Made by a program: the position numbers and the translations under genes
Part shown: positions 1-9,347 of the stretch, piece by piece
Position numbering within the stretch: the first letter of the stretch is position 1
Layout: every line of letters starts with the position of its first letter
Assembly (NCBI RefSeq): GCF_009807005.1
Contig: NZ_WUBR01000003.1
Span: 496,001-560,000 of the forward strand
Reading direction: 5' to 3'
Origin: Aurantiacibacter rhizosphaerae
GTDB lineage: Bacteria; Pseudomonadota; Alphaproteobacteria; Sphingomonadales; Sphingomonadaceae
DNA length: 64,000 bases
Notes under the pieces: model-generated
The model's database searches: none
Seen by the model: only the letters and a program-made list of their open reading frames with translations
Told to the model about the DNA's origin: nothing

Positions 1-45
1 CGCGAGCGGGACTACGAGGAGAGGGCTGAATTTGAAAGACATTAA
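1..45 (+). CDS. possible C-terminal tail of a gene entering from the left
   Basis: Frame 1 is open from the first base to a TAA at 43-45 and would encode a charged tail (RERDYEERAEFERH). Fourteen codons cannot identify a family, and the reading could be chance. The sequence after it, up to the thi-box, has no open frame I trust. Confidence 0.25.
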   Translation, partial: RERDYEERAEFERH

Positions 46-151
46 GAGCGACCCCGTCCAGACTCGATGTGCATCAGGCTTCTAGGGGCACAATCCTAAC
101 GCTTGGTATCCGGCATTTCTGGACCTCGGCTGCAAAAGCCTATAGACCCGC

Positions 152-2213
<2,062 letters not shown>

Positions 2214-2391
2214 GGGAAAGCCCCTGCAACGGGGCCATCCGAGATGACAAATTGGCTAGATCGGAAGATCAACAATCGAACATCAGCGCGTCCTTTTCGC
2301 GTGGACGGCGGTGAGAGTGGCCGAGCTGTATGAGCCGACGCCGCTGGTGGAGATCAACGCTGCGACGCGGAGATGAGGGGGTAACACGGAC

Positions 2392-2706
2392 ATGAGCGAA
2401 AGCCTGCTTGAGAAGCAGTTCACTGCGGCGCTGATGGAAGCCTATCTGAGAGCCAAATCAGAAGCTGGCTATCATGCGACTGTGTTCTTCAGGATGTTGA
2501 ATGACTATGGAGGTCTTGAGACAGCCAGACGGTTGATAAGCGCCCCAAAGGAGTCCGAGGGCTATACGGCGCTTTGGGAACTCGGTCGGCTGGATTTGAC
2601 TGTCGAAGCCGTAGTTTGGGACAATGCCAAATGGCATAGCCTATTCACTGAGGAAGAAATGGCGAGAGCCAGAAAGCGCCTGAGCGACTATCGATATTTC
2701 GATTAG
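2392..2706 (+). CDS. conserved hypothetical protein, 104 aa
   Basis: A soluble, mostly helical, charged protein without signal peptide or membrane segment. The central part (GGLETARRLISAP, then GYTALWELGRLDLTVEA and a LFTEEEMARAR tail) has the look of a conserved domain of unknown function, but I cannot name a family. A GAGGGGG stretch lies about 11 nt before the ATG. Base composition is visibly lower in GC than thiC, which suggests acquired DNA. Its stop overlaps the stop of the convergent PIN gene by four bases (TTAG), so this is a tightly packed tail-to-tail pair. Confidence 0.75.
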   Translation: MSESLLEKQFTAALMEAYLRAKSEAGYHATVFFRMLNDYGGLETARRLISAPKESEGYTALWELGRLDLTVEAVVWDNAKWHSLFTEEEMARARKRLSDYRYFD

Positions 2707-3227
2707 TCTTGGGCAAAGAGGTCGGGTGTTTTTTCAGGGACGGGAAGGTCCCAAGTGCTTTGCGCAGACATACCTACGGAATTAGCAAAATCACATAGCG
2801 CCTTGTCATCGCTATAGATCGCATCCGATCTATGCACTCGCGCAATGGCTATAATTTGCCGATCAAATTTTACCTTTTGCCACGGCTCGGTGGATGTTCC
2901 TTTCTTTGAACTGGTTGCTTGGAGTGCTTCGCGATGCATCATAGCAAGCTCAATAGCCGCGCGCTGGTCGAACGAAGCTATGAGGATGCGTGCCATAGTC
3001 TGTAGTTTCTCGGTCACCTCGGGCGCAGCATTCTCTGCGATGACGAGAGTCTCGGCTAACACCGGAGCAGGAATGATGAGCCTATCTTTTGCGCCGAGAT
3101 CGTCGAGTAGGCCCTGCACACGTTCTTTTGTATGCGTTAGCTCGATGCCGGTGTTTGGATCAATTGGCGGCCCTGCATCAGGATTGATCAGCAAAGTGAA
3201 GGCAGAATTGTCGAGAGTGACAATCAA
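2703..3227 (-). CDS. PIN-domain protein (putative ribonuclease)
   Basis: 174 aa, close to VapC-type toxin size though a little long. Acidic residues sit where PIN nucleases bind metal: D6 in the first strand (VTLDNSAF), E59 (VLAETLVI), D122 (KFDRQIIAIA) and D140/D141 (YSDDKAL). PIN proteins cleave RNA using Mg2+ or Mn2+. Its start overlaps the end of the upstream gene by four bases (ATGA), so the two are translationally coupled. The partner is 249 aa, much larger than a classical VapB antitoxin. Whether it neutralises the nuclease, guides it or is unrelated cannot be told from sequence. Confidence 0.7.
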   Translation of the reverse strand: MIVTLDNSAFTLLINPDAGPPIDPNTGIELTHTKERVQGLLDDLGAKDRLIIPAPVLAETLVIAENAAPEVTEKLQTMARILIASFDQRAAIELAMMHREALQATSSKKGTSTEPWQKVKFDRQIIAIARVHRSDAIYSDDKALCDFANSVGMSAQSTWDLPVPEKTPDLFAQD

Positions 3228-3973
3228 TTTTCGGCCTCCTCGTCGTCCTCAGCAAGGCTACGTGCTTCCAAGTACGCGTTGCTGGACATTAGCCCATTGT
3301 TTTGGACGCTTCTCAGCGCCGCAATGCTCTCGCCGATCGTGGCATCATCAAGCACTTCGAAACGCTCCACCTTGAAGTCGAGCATTTTCCATTCGCCGTC
3401 TCGTAAGCGCTCAAATCGACCATTCCCGTGAAGCCGTACAATTGGACCGTAGAGTAACTGGGCCAAACGCTTCGCCGTGTCTCGAGACATGCTCAGATTG
3501 GTGTGAGAAGTGTCACCATCTTGGATTATTGCATGCGCAGTGCTGTCAGTGCCTCCAACACGCACAACCTGGCCTTGGATTGTTGCATCTTCCCGAAAAG
3601 CAGGGAAAGTCAGGGGCTTGGGGCGATTCCGTCCTTCAAATGGAATTACAACACGACCAGTCCCCACCTCCGAAAGCGTTCCAACCGCATTATCGTTTGC
3701 TAAGAGGTCATCAAGTTCAGCGCGTGCTTGCATCGCCTCTTTTGGCGCCTCGCCGGACCGAACCCGGCCAAGGCGCTTCTCAACCTTTGGTGCATCAACT
3801 GGTTCAACCATGTGCACCAGCTTCGCGCTGCCCTTCTCAATCTTGACGAAGTGGGTGTTGTCGCGATGACCGATAAGTTTGGCTAGTGCAGCCAAATACT
3901 CAGCCAATCGGCCCATTGGTAAGTTATCAGGCGTGAAAACATCGATACGGAAGACATATTCGACAGGTTTCAT
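3224..3973 (-). CDS. hypothetical protein, 249 aa, partner of the PIN gene
   Basis: Unrecognised soluble protein. The N-terminal third (residues 1-70) alternates strands and helices (YVFRIDVFTPDNLPMGRLAEYL, FVKIEKGSAKLV). The middle has a GQVVRVGGTDSTAHAII segment, and the end is acidic (EDDEEAEN). There is no transmembrane helix or known DNA-binding motif. It is the first gene of a two-gene unit with the PIN gene, coupled through an ATGA overlap, and shares the lower GC content of this patch. By position it could be an unconventional antitoxin or a sensor; that is inference only. Confidence 0.7.
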   Translation of the reverse strand: MKPVEYVFRIDVFTPDNLPMGRLAEYLAALAKLIGHRDNTHFVKIEKGSAKLVHMVEPVDAPKVEKRLGRVRSGEAPKEAMQARAELDDLLANDNAVGTLSEVGTGRVVIPFEGRNRPKPLTFPAFREDATIQGQVVRVGGTDSTAHAIIQDGDTSHTNLSMSRDTAKRLAQLLYGPIVRLHGNGRFERLRDGEWKMLDFKVERFEVLDDATIGESIAALRSVQNNGLMSSNAYLEARSLAEDDEEAEN

Positions 3974-4130
3974 CGATGCCTCCCCTTGGTGCTAGTGACC
4001 TTAGAAAACTATCAGAAACAGGCGGTTAGTCAACAAATGTAAGTGACTCTAATCCTTTGATAATCCGCGAAATCGCCATTTCGACTTTCCCGCTTCCCTA
4101 CACCCCCACCATCATGCTCCGCTCCCGCGC

Positions 4131-4436
4131 ATGAGCACCGCCACACCGACCGACACGGACACCACCCGCTGGACCGGCCCCAAGGCCGCGATCTTTCTCA
4201 AGGCGCTCGCCCAACATGGCAAGGTGGCGAAGGCGGCGCGGGAGGTGGGGATGAGCCGGCAGGCGGCGTATCGGCTGCGGTCTCGCGCGCCGAAGTTTGC
4301 GCAGATGTGGGATTGGGCCATGCGGGAGGCGGCGGATCGGCGGGCGGAGGCACTTGCCGCGCGCCGCGCCGTGCATCCCCTGCTCGCGCGCGATACGGCG
4401 GGCGGTGCGGGTGACAGTTTCGGGGGCGCGGGGTGA
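4131..4436 (+). CDS. small helix-turn-helix protein
   Basis: 101 aa. Residues about 27-52 (ALAQHGKVAKAAREVGMSRQ followed by AAYRLR) form a clear helix-turn-helix like those of small terminase subunits, resolvases and sphingomonad DNA-binding proteins. A basic Ala/Arg-rich helix follows. The last 11 residues (GGAGDSFGGAG) look like frame-shifted sequence: the neighbouring frames from 4411 onward repeat V-T every seven codons, which resembles a repeat tail. The target and function are unknown. Confidence 0.6.
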   Translation: MSTATPTDTDTTRWTGPKAAIFLKALAQHGKVAKAAREVGMSRQAAYRLRSRAPKFAQMWDWAMREAADRRAEALAARRAVHPLLARDTAGGAGDSFGGAG

Positions 4437-4500
4437 CAGATTCAGCCCCGATGGTCACGCCTTTGGCGGGCGGGGTTACGGTTTTGCGCCGCAAGGTCAC
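4411..4500 (+). repeat. degenerate 21-nt repeat: phased GTNAC pentamers
   Basis: GTNAC occurs at 4411 (GTGAC), 4433 (GTGAC), 4454 (GTCAC), 4475 (GTTAC) and 4496 (GTCAC), with spacings of 22, 21, 21 and 21 nt. Each is preceded by GG or a near match and usually followed by a T-rich stretch. Read in the frame of 4433 this is a heptad V-T-x5 protein repeat. At the DNA level it is two helical turns per unit. It may be a decayed coding tail of the HTH gene or a protein-binding array. Confidence 0.5.
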
Positions 4501-4518
4501 ACAACGGGGTTTTTCCCC

Positions 4519-5031
4519 TCAGGACTGTGTTCCAGGTGTTCCACATTGGCGCGTCAGCACGCGGTCCAGCGCTTGCAGGAAGCGGGAGCGGTCTGCCTTG
4601 CTGAACGGCGGCGGGCCGCCGGTGATGCCGTCCATGCCGCTGCGCAGGTCTGCCATCAGGGCCCGCGTGGCGATGGCGCTGCCGATGCTGGCAGCGTCGA
4701 ACGGCTTGCCATTGTGGGCCAGCACACTCGCGCCCGCTTTCAGGCAGCGTTCGGCCAGCAGGATGTCCGCCGTGATCACTACGGTGCGTGGGCTTGCGTT
4801 GTCCGCGATCCAGTCGTCGGCGGCGTCAAACCCGTCGGACACCACCACGCGCTTCACCCGATCGCTGACGGGCACGCGGAAGGGGGCGTTGCTGACGATG
4901 CGGACATGGGCGCCGAAGCGCTCTGCCACGCGGTACACCTCTTCCTTCACCGGGCAGGCATCGGCATCGACGAGGATGGTAACGGGTTGGGGCGCGGTTG
5001 CAGGCACGGTTTCTGGCACGGTTTCAGGCAT
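4519..5031 (-). CDS. YaiI/YqxD family protein (UPF0178, DUF188)
   Basis: Product of 170 aa. After a short PETV-repeat leader it reads TILVDADACPVKEEVYRVAERFG, the hallmark start of the family, followed by VVSDGFDAADDWI and TADILLAERCLKAGA. The C-terminus FSKADRSRFLQALD is also typical. The family has a PIN-like or NYN-like fold and is suspected to be a nuclease, but its function is not established. The open frame continues upstream to 5139, but the extra residues are not family-like, so the ATG at 5031 is preferred. Confidence 0.9.
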   Translation of the reverse strand: MPETVPETVPATAPQPVTILVDADACPVKEEVYRVAERFGAHVRIVSNAPFRVPVSDRVKRVVVSDGFDAADDWIADNASPRTVVITADILLAERCLKAGASVLAHNGKPFDAASIGSAIATRALMADLRSGMDGITGGPPPFSKADRSRFLQALDRVLTRQCGTPGTQS

Positions 5032-5196
5032 GCGTGCGGGGGTAGCGGCCCCGCGCGCCTGTCGCCAGTCCTCTCTCAGGCCGTTGGGGCAGGCTGGGAA
5101 AAGACGCGCGCAAACTCGCTTGGTCGCATTTGCTGGCACTTTTGCGCTGGTCCGCTATTGTTGCAGTGCAGCATCATGCTGGCGGAGTATAGTATC

Positions 5197-5487
5197 ATGT
5201 CCAAGTCCACCACGAAGTCCTGGCCCGAAATCGCATTCGAAGGCTGGATGCTCAGCGCGCAGATGGGTGCGGTGATCTGGCTGCGCTCCATCCGCATGAT
5301 GCAGGGCGGCAAGCTGGCCGAGCGGGAGGCGCAGCGGATGATATCCGAGAAGGTGTCTGCCGGGATGACCCTGCTGCCCGCGATCATGGCAGGCGGGCTG
5401 AACCAGTCGGCAGAATCCGCCACGGGCCGCGCCATCGCGCATTACCAGAAGCCCGTCAGCGCCAACCGTCGCCGCCTTTCGAGGTAA
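5197..5487 (+). CDS. hypothetical protein, 96 aa
   Basis: Starts at ATG 5197, nine bases after a GGAG site (5184-5187); an in-frame ATG at 5176 is less well placed. The protein is helical and amphipathic (WPEIAFEGWMLSAQ, GAVIWLRSIRMMQGG, EREAQRMISEKVSAG), without a signal peptide. The composition resembles small phasin-like or poly-granule-associated proteins, but I cannot assign a family. It is divergent from the YaiI-like gene. Confidence 0.7.
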   Translation: MSKSTTKSWPEIAFEGWMLSAQMGAVIWLRSIRMMQGGKLAEREAQRMISEKVSAGMTLLPAIMAGGLNQSAESATGRAIAHYQKPVSANRRRLSR

Positions 5488-5558
5488 TTACCGGGAGGGG
5501 CCGGATGGGTTGGCGATCTGCCTTGCACTTCCGGCCCCGCCATTCAGGGTCAGCGGCC

Positions 5559-5693
5559 TCAGCCGTTCTTCATATTCTCCAGCCCCTTGATCCCGCCGGG
5601 TTTCAGGCTGGGCTGGCTGGCATTCTGCTTCGGCCCCTTGTCCGCCTTCGGCTTGCGGTGTTCGCGACTCTTCTTCTGTTGGCCCTTGGCCAT
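5559..5693 (-). CDS. small basic hypothetical protein, 44 aa
   Basis: Reads MAKGQQKKSREHRKPKADKG then PKQNASQPSLKPGGIKGLENM. It is extremely Lys/Arg/Gln-rich and probably disordered. Small proteins of this composition recur in sphingomonads, and this ATG starts the part that looks real, although the frame extends upstream to 5810. A GGAAC sequence sits just before the ATG and could serve as a weak ribosome site. Function is unknown; nucleic-acid binding is a guess from charge. Confidence 0.6.
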   Translation of the reverse strand: MAKGQQKKSREHRKPKADKGPKQNASQPSLKPGGIKGLENMKNG

Positions 5694-5887
5694 GGTGTGT
5701 TCCAATAAGGGCGGCATGCCCCGATAGTCAGCATACGCCCGTTGCGAAGACAAAGCGCGCTTAATCGCCTTGGCCGGAATGGCAGCGGGCGACTTGCCTA
5801 CACTCGACACGGAGTGTTCAGGCCGCCGCCTTGCACAGCACGCCGCCTGCGCTACGCTCAGCCCTTAGATAGTAAGGGGCGCGCAGC

Positions 5888-6226
5888 ATGACCGATACTG
5901 ACGAGATACTCGATGATCGCCGCGAAAGGCGCCGACTGCCGATTATCGGGTTGGCGCTGTCTGCGATATACGTAGCGGGGGTGGCGATCTACCTCGTGCT
6001 GCAAGGGCAGAACCCTGCCGATCTGCGGCTGAACGAGCTGGGCGATTTCCTGGGCGGCGTATCCAGCCCGCTGGCATTCCTGTGGCTGGTGCTGGGTTTC
6101 TTCCAGCAAAGCCGGGAAATCCGCCTCAGCAACAAGGCCCTGCACCTGCAGGCGCGCGAGATGCGTCGCAGCGTGGATGAACATCGCAGGATTGCAGGCG
6201 GTGCAGGAGATGCAGGTAGCGCGTGA
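5888..6226 (+). CDS. small membrane protein, probably frameshifted at its end
   Basis: 112 aa with a hydrophobic helix at about 18-40 (LPIIGLALSAIYVAGVAIYLVL), then LNELGDFLGGVSSPLAFLWLVLGFFQQ, a signature of a common unnamed membrane-protein family in which a coiled coil follows (LRNSVEQQ-like; here MRRSVDEHRR). The annotated end (GGAGDAGSA) is unlike the family. From about 6180 the next frame reads NIAGLQAVQEMQVAREGVADR and ends at 6278, a far better coiled-coil continuation. One base was probably lost or gained near 6180. Confidence 0.65.
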   Translation: MTDTDEILDDRRERRRLPIIGLALSAIYVAGVAIYLVLQGQNPADLRLNELGDFLGGVSSPLAFLWLVLGFFQQSREIRLSNKALHLQAREMRRSVDEHRRIAGGAGDAGSA

Positions 6227-6473
6227 AGGGGTTGCAGATCGGGTCGCCCGAAACGAGGATCGCACCAACTCCGCATAGGTGCTGGTGCGATCTACCGCCA
6301 TGCCTGGCGTAACCCGCTGTCCGGCGGGCTCGAGGACCGGTCGATGGGTGGCAACCGGTCCGTTGCATTGCTTGGGCAGTTCAAAGATTGCGCCCGCGCG
6401 TTAACCATGTCCAGCGCCCTGGTGCAGGATGTGTGGGGATTGCGGCAGAATGCCGGAACGCATTGGGCGAATA

Positions 6474-6499
6474 GGAACCGCCAACAAGGCTTGGCGGTT
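6474..6499 (+). promoter_or_regulatory. perfect hairpin overlapping an EcfG-like promoter before the DUF6491-like gene
   Basis: AACCGCCAA (6476-6484) and TTGGCGGTT (6491-6499) form a perfect 9-bp stem with a 6-nt loop. The same bases contain GGAAC (6474-6478), 16 nt, then CGGT (6495-6498), a three-of-four match to the EcfG -10 element CGTT. The next gene's ribosome site follows at 6511. It could be a promoter, an operator or a terminator without a T-run. Confidence 0.35.
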
Positions 6500-6521
6500 G
6501 GGGTGAAAAAGGAGAGTGGTA

Positions 6522-6941
6522 ATGGGTCGCGAGTTTTCCGCCATGGTGGGCATTGCCGCAGCGCTGGGCCTTTCGGCCTGCGCACAGGCGGATCGCGCCG
6601 AAGTTGACGAATATGATCCGGTGCTGGCCGCGCTGGACACGCAGCGGGCCTGCTTCTCCACGCGGGAGATCCAGGGCTATTCCAACGCTCCTGCAGGATC
6701 GAGCCGGCATGAGCGCATTCTGATAGATGCCGGCCCGAACGAAAGCTGGCTGCTGGAAACCACCGGCCCGTGCCCGGAACTGGATGCCAATCTGCGCGTG
6801 GCGCTGGATGTGCGCGGCACTGGCAGTGTGTGCACGGGCGATTGGGAGACGCTGCTGGTTCCCTCAAGCTTTCGCGGAGACATCAATCGCTGCCCGGTGC
6901 GCGTGCTGGGCCGGGTTATGGGCGACGTGACGCAGGACTAG
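6522..6941 (+). CDS. secreted lipoprotein, DUF6491-like
   Basis: 139 aa. A short signal sequence ends in the lipobox LSAC with Cys20, so it is a predicted lipoprotein. The mature part carries RACFSTREIQGYSNAP and a C-terminal CPVRVL, matching small DUF6491-type proteins with paired cysteines. The ATG at 6522 is chosen because GGAG (6511-6514) lies seven bases before it; a GTG at 6516 would overlap that site. Its stop overlaps the convergent PhnA-like gene by four bases. Function unknown. Confidence 0.75.
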   Translation: MGREFSAMVGIAAALGLSACAQADRAEVDEYDPVLAALDTQRACFSTREIQGYSNAPAGSSRHERILIDAGPNESWLLETTGPCPELDANLRVALDVRGTGSVCTGDWETLLVPSSFRGDINRCPVRVLGRVMGDVTQD

Positions 6942-7246
6942 CGTTTTTTCACGAACTCGGCTCTCAGGACCAGGCCCTTGATACCGGGATATTTGCAGTC
7001 GATTTCCTGCGCATCGCCGGTCAGGCGGATCGATTTGATCAGGGTGCCCTGCTTCAGCGTCTTACCCGCGCCCTTTACTTCCAGATCCTTGATCAGCGTG
7101 ACCTGATCGCCATCGCTCAGCCGGTTGCCTACAGCATCGCGAACTTCCACGGCATCGGCTGCCGCCTGCTTTTCTGCAAGCTGCGAGGCAGGCATCCATT
7201 CGCCACTTTCCTCGTCATAGACATAATCTTCGTCATCGCTGGCCAT
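6938..7246 (-). CDS. PhnA-domain protein (YjdM-like) without the zinc ribbon
   Basis: 102 aa. The second half (VEVRDAVGNRLSDGDQVTLI, KDLEVKGAGKTLKQGT, IDCKYPGIKGLVLRAEFVKK) is the PhnA C-terminal domain. The usual N-terminal Cys4 zinc ribbon is replaced by an acidic segment (DDEDYVYDEESGEWMP). The family is often labelled alkylphosphonate utilisation, but PhnA/YjdM has no proven role in that pathway and no phn genes are nearby. A cytosolic housekeeping or stress role is more likely. Confidence 0.85.
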   Translation of the reverse strand: MASDDEDYVYDEESGEWMPASQLAEKQAAADAVEVRDAVGNRLSDGDQVTLIKDLEVKGAGKTLKQGTLIKSIRLTGDAQEIDCKYPGIKGLVLRAEFVKKR

Positions 7247-7508
7247 TGCGGCAATCTCCTTTGGGCGGCCATGGCAGGCATCGGTGAAAGCAGCAATCGT
7301 TAGGTGTTCGGCAAAGCCCGTGCTACATGCGCTGCTGCTGACGTCGAAATTTGCGACGGACTTCGAAATTTGCCTACCGCCGACTGCCTTTCAATGCAGG
7401 CCCCGGCGTAAACCAGACGACGTTTTCCTTTCATCGGACGATTTGACGCACGACCCTCGGGCACTCTCGTCCGGGGGCAATAAGTACGTTCTTGAAAGGA
7501 ACTCAATC

Positions 7509-7721
7509 ATGTCGAAGACCGGCACAGTCAAATTCTTCAACACCGACAAGGGCTATGGCTTCATCCAGCCTGACGATGGCTCCAACGACAGCTTCGTGCA
7601 CATCACTGCCGTTCAGGCAGCTGGCATGCAGTCTCTCGATAAAGAACAGCGTCTGAACTACGACGTTGAAATGGGTCGTAACGGCAAGGAAAGCGCCGTG
7701 AACCTGTCGGCCGCTGACTAA
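7509..7721 (+). CDS. cold-shock protein (CspA family)
   Basis: 70 aa, a single OB-fold cold-shock domain with RNP1 KGYGFIQPD and RNP2 DSFVHITAV. These proteins bind single-stranded RNA and melt secondary structure. The ATG is preceded by GAAAGGAAC. The region upstream (7247-7508) holds no gene and is long enough for the structured leader usual in csp mRNAs, but I see no defined cold box. A GC-rich stem at 7738-7768 follows. Confidence 0.95.
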   Translation: MSKTGTVKFFNTDKGYGFIQPDDGSNDSFVHITAVQAAGMQSLDKEQRLNYDVEMGRNGKESAVNLSAAD

Positions 7722-7737
7722 GCGTTCCAATCGGCAT

Positions 7738-7768
7738 CCTCCCGCTGCGTGCATCATGCGGCGGGAGG
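7738..7768 (+). terminator. GC-rich hairpin after the cold-shock gene
   Basis: CCTCCCGC (7738-7745) pairs perfectly with GCGGGAGG (7761-7768) across a 15-nt loop. No T-run follows, so intrinsic termination may be weak or Rho-assisted. It covers the only standard start codon (GTG 7749) available to the next gene. Confidence 0.5.
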
Positions 7769-7805
7769 GGCCAATCCTATCCGGTCGTTAAATGGGAGAG
7801 ACCAA

Positions 7806-8051
7806 ATCGCCCAGACTTATGCATTTTACAACGCACGCGCCGATGAAGCTGCAGCGGAAGCGTCCAAGGCCACGCTCGACAATGTGCGTGATCGCGCGCT
7901 GAGATCGGAAAAAACCTGGCGCGGCCTCGCCCACCAGGCGCAAAAGGTTGAAAGCGACCGGGCCAAGGCAGTTCAGGTGCGCAAGGAACGGCAAGAGGCG
8001 GAAGCCGAGGCCGAAGCTGCGCTGGAACAGGTGCCTCACAACGTTGAATAA
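7806..8051 (+). CDS. coiled-coil hypothetical protein, possible ATC start
   Basis: About 81 aa: IAQTYAFYNARADEAAAEAS then helical, charged sequence (LDNVRDRALRSEKTWRGLAH, RKERQEAEAEAEAALEQ). Proteins of this type sit beside csp genes in sphingomonads. The only standard start in frame is GTG 7749, but it lies inside the csp hairpin and would add non-helical residues. A strong GGGAGAG site (7794-7800) lies five bases before an ATC (7806) at the expected N-terminus, so either ATC is used or the start codon is mutated. Confidence 0.6.
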   Translation: MAQTYAFYNARADEAAAEASKATLDNVRDRALRSEKTWRGLAHQAQKVESDRAKAVQVRKERQEAEAEAEAALEQVPHNVE

Positions 8052-8204
8052 GCACATAATGACCAGCCACTACGTGCTTTCGGCCATGTTTCTGCCATAA
8101 TTGGAACAAGCAGGCGATCGAGCCATTGCAATGTTGAACGACGGGTAAACAGAGGCCGAAACTCGGACCCTCACCCGCTTCAAAACTTTGCAAGGAATTC
8201 AATT

Positions 8205-8783
8205 ATGAAGACCCTCCATATCCTCACCGCATCTGCCGCTGCACTTGCGCTTGCCGCCTGTGGCGAGCCTGCCGAAGATACGACGATGAATGACGATACG
8301 ATGATGGCCGATGAAATGGCCAATACCGAGGCTTCCATGCCCGGCACCATCGTGGAAGTTGCGCAGGGCAATCCCGATTTCTCGACCCTGGTCAGCGCTG
8401 TAACAGCTGCAGATCTGGGCGAGACTCTTTCGGGTGATGGCCCGTTCACCGTGTTTGCCCCAACGAATGCCGCATTCGATGCGCTTCCCGATGGCACGCT
8501 GGAAACGCTAACCACCGAAGACACCGAACAGCTGGGCAATATCCTCAACTACCACGTTGTATCGGGTGAAGTGATGGCAGCCGATCTGATGGCAGCCATC
8601 GCAGCTGCGGGCGAAGAAGGCTACACCATCGAGACCGTGAATGGTGGCACGCTGACCGCGATGATGCAGGACGGTAATGTCGTGCTGCAGGATGCGCAGG
8701 GCAACACCGCCACCGTGGCTTCGACCGATGTCGATGCTTCGAACGGTGTGATCCACGTCATCGACACCGTGCTGATGCCGTAA
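8205..8783 (+). CDS. fasciclin-domain lipoprotein
   Basis: 192 aa. The signal peptide ends in LAAC (Cys19), so it is a lipoprotein. After an acidic Met/Asp/Thr-rich linker, residues about 48-192 form one FAS1 domain: H1-like GPFTVFAPTNAAFDALP, the central YHVVSG and the closing ASNGVIHVIDTVLMP. FAS1 domains mediate adhesion or ligand binding at the surface. AAGGAATT precedes the ATG. A 3-of-4 EcfG-like promoter (GGAAC 8103-8107, N16, CATT) lies upstream, and a strong terminator follows. Confidence 0.93.
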   Translation: MKTLHILTASAAALALAACGEPAEDTTMNDDTMMADEMANTEASMPGTIVEVAQGNPDFSTLVSAVTAADLGETLSGDGPFTVFAPTNAAFDALPDGTLETLTTEDTEQLGNILNYHVVSGEVMAADLMAAIAAAGEEGYTIETVNGGTLTAMMQDGNVVLQDAQGNTATVASTDVDASNGVIHVIDTVLMP

Positions 8784-8807
8784 CAGGTTCAAATCTGTAC
8801 AACGAAC

Positions 8808-8838
8808 AAAGGGCGGGCCTTCGCGGGCTCGCCCTTTT
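8808..8838 (+). terminator. intrinsic terminator after the fasciclin gene
   Basis: AAAGGGCG (8808-8815) pairs with CGCCCTTT (8830-8837), followed by a further T. It lies 25 nt after the stop codon. Confidence 0.8.
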
Positions 8839-8883
8839 GCTATGCTTTCGTGGAGCGGTGCAGTTGTGTAAGGCTGGCCGACC

Positions 8884-9335
8884 ATGAAGCCCACTCCTCC
8901 CGCAGCCCGTTTCCTTGGTTACGCAGCCTCTTGCCGCAACTGGCATGTGTTGCTGCTGCATGGCTTGGCCCACCCGAATGGCGCTGGAGCGCGCTGGCAA
9001 TCGGTTGGGGCTATGCCGCGCTGATCCTGAGTTTTCTGGGTGGATTGCGGTGGGGGCTGGCAGCAGCAGCGCCTGACAGGGGACGCAGGGCACCCAACTG
9101 GCTGTGGGTCGCATCCGTCGCACCCAGCCTGCTGGCGCTGGTGACATTTCTGCCGTGGGTGTTCGGCCAAGATTGGCCCGGGCCATCGCTATACATACTG
9201 GGGGCGGCCATAGCGCTCAGCCTGCTAATAGATGCGCGGCTGGTGACGGTCAGGCCGGTGTGGTGGATGGCTTTGCGCATACCACTATCGCTTGGCCTTG
9301 GCGGCGCGACAATCCTGCTGGCGCTGGCCGCTTAA
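8884..9335 (+). pseudogene. DUF3429 membrane protein with a single-base frameshift
   Basis: From ATG 8884 the frame reads MKPTPPAARFLGYA, the usual DUF3429 N-terminus, then breaks at about 8925. The neighbouring frame continues SLLPQLACVAAAWLGPPEW and through four to five hydrophobic helices to the stop at 9335. Restoring one G (GCAGCCTC to GCAGGCCTC, near 8926) would give GYAGLLPQLA, the family consensus. Without repair, the longest in-frame product starts at a GTG (8850) with a non-family N-terminus. Either a recent mutation or a sequencing error. Confidence 0.75.
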
Positions 9336-9347
9336 AGGCCTGCTGGT

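Noticed and set aside
2311..2376. Short frame reading VAELYEPTPLVEINAATRR before the 104-aa gene
   Set aside because: It looks like a protein fragment, but 21 codons and no family match are too little to annotate.
3974..4130. Search for an att site or IS end flanking the low-GC patch
   Set aside because: No inverted or direct repeat longer than chance was found at either edge.
4433..5275. 280-codon plus-strand frame beginning with V-T heptads
   Set aside because: Beyond 4519 it is only the antisense of the YaiI-like gene. The heptad part is reported separately as a repeat.
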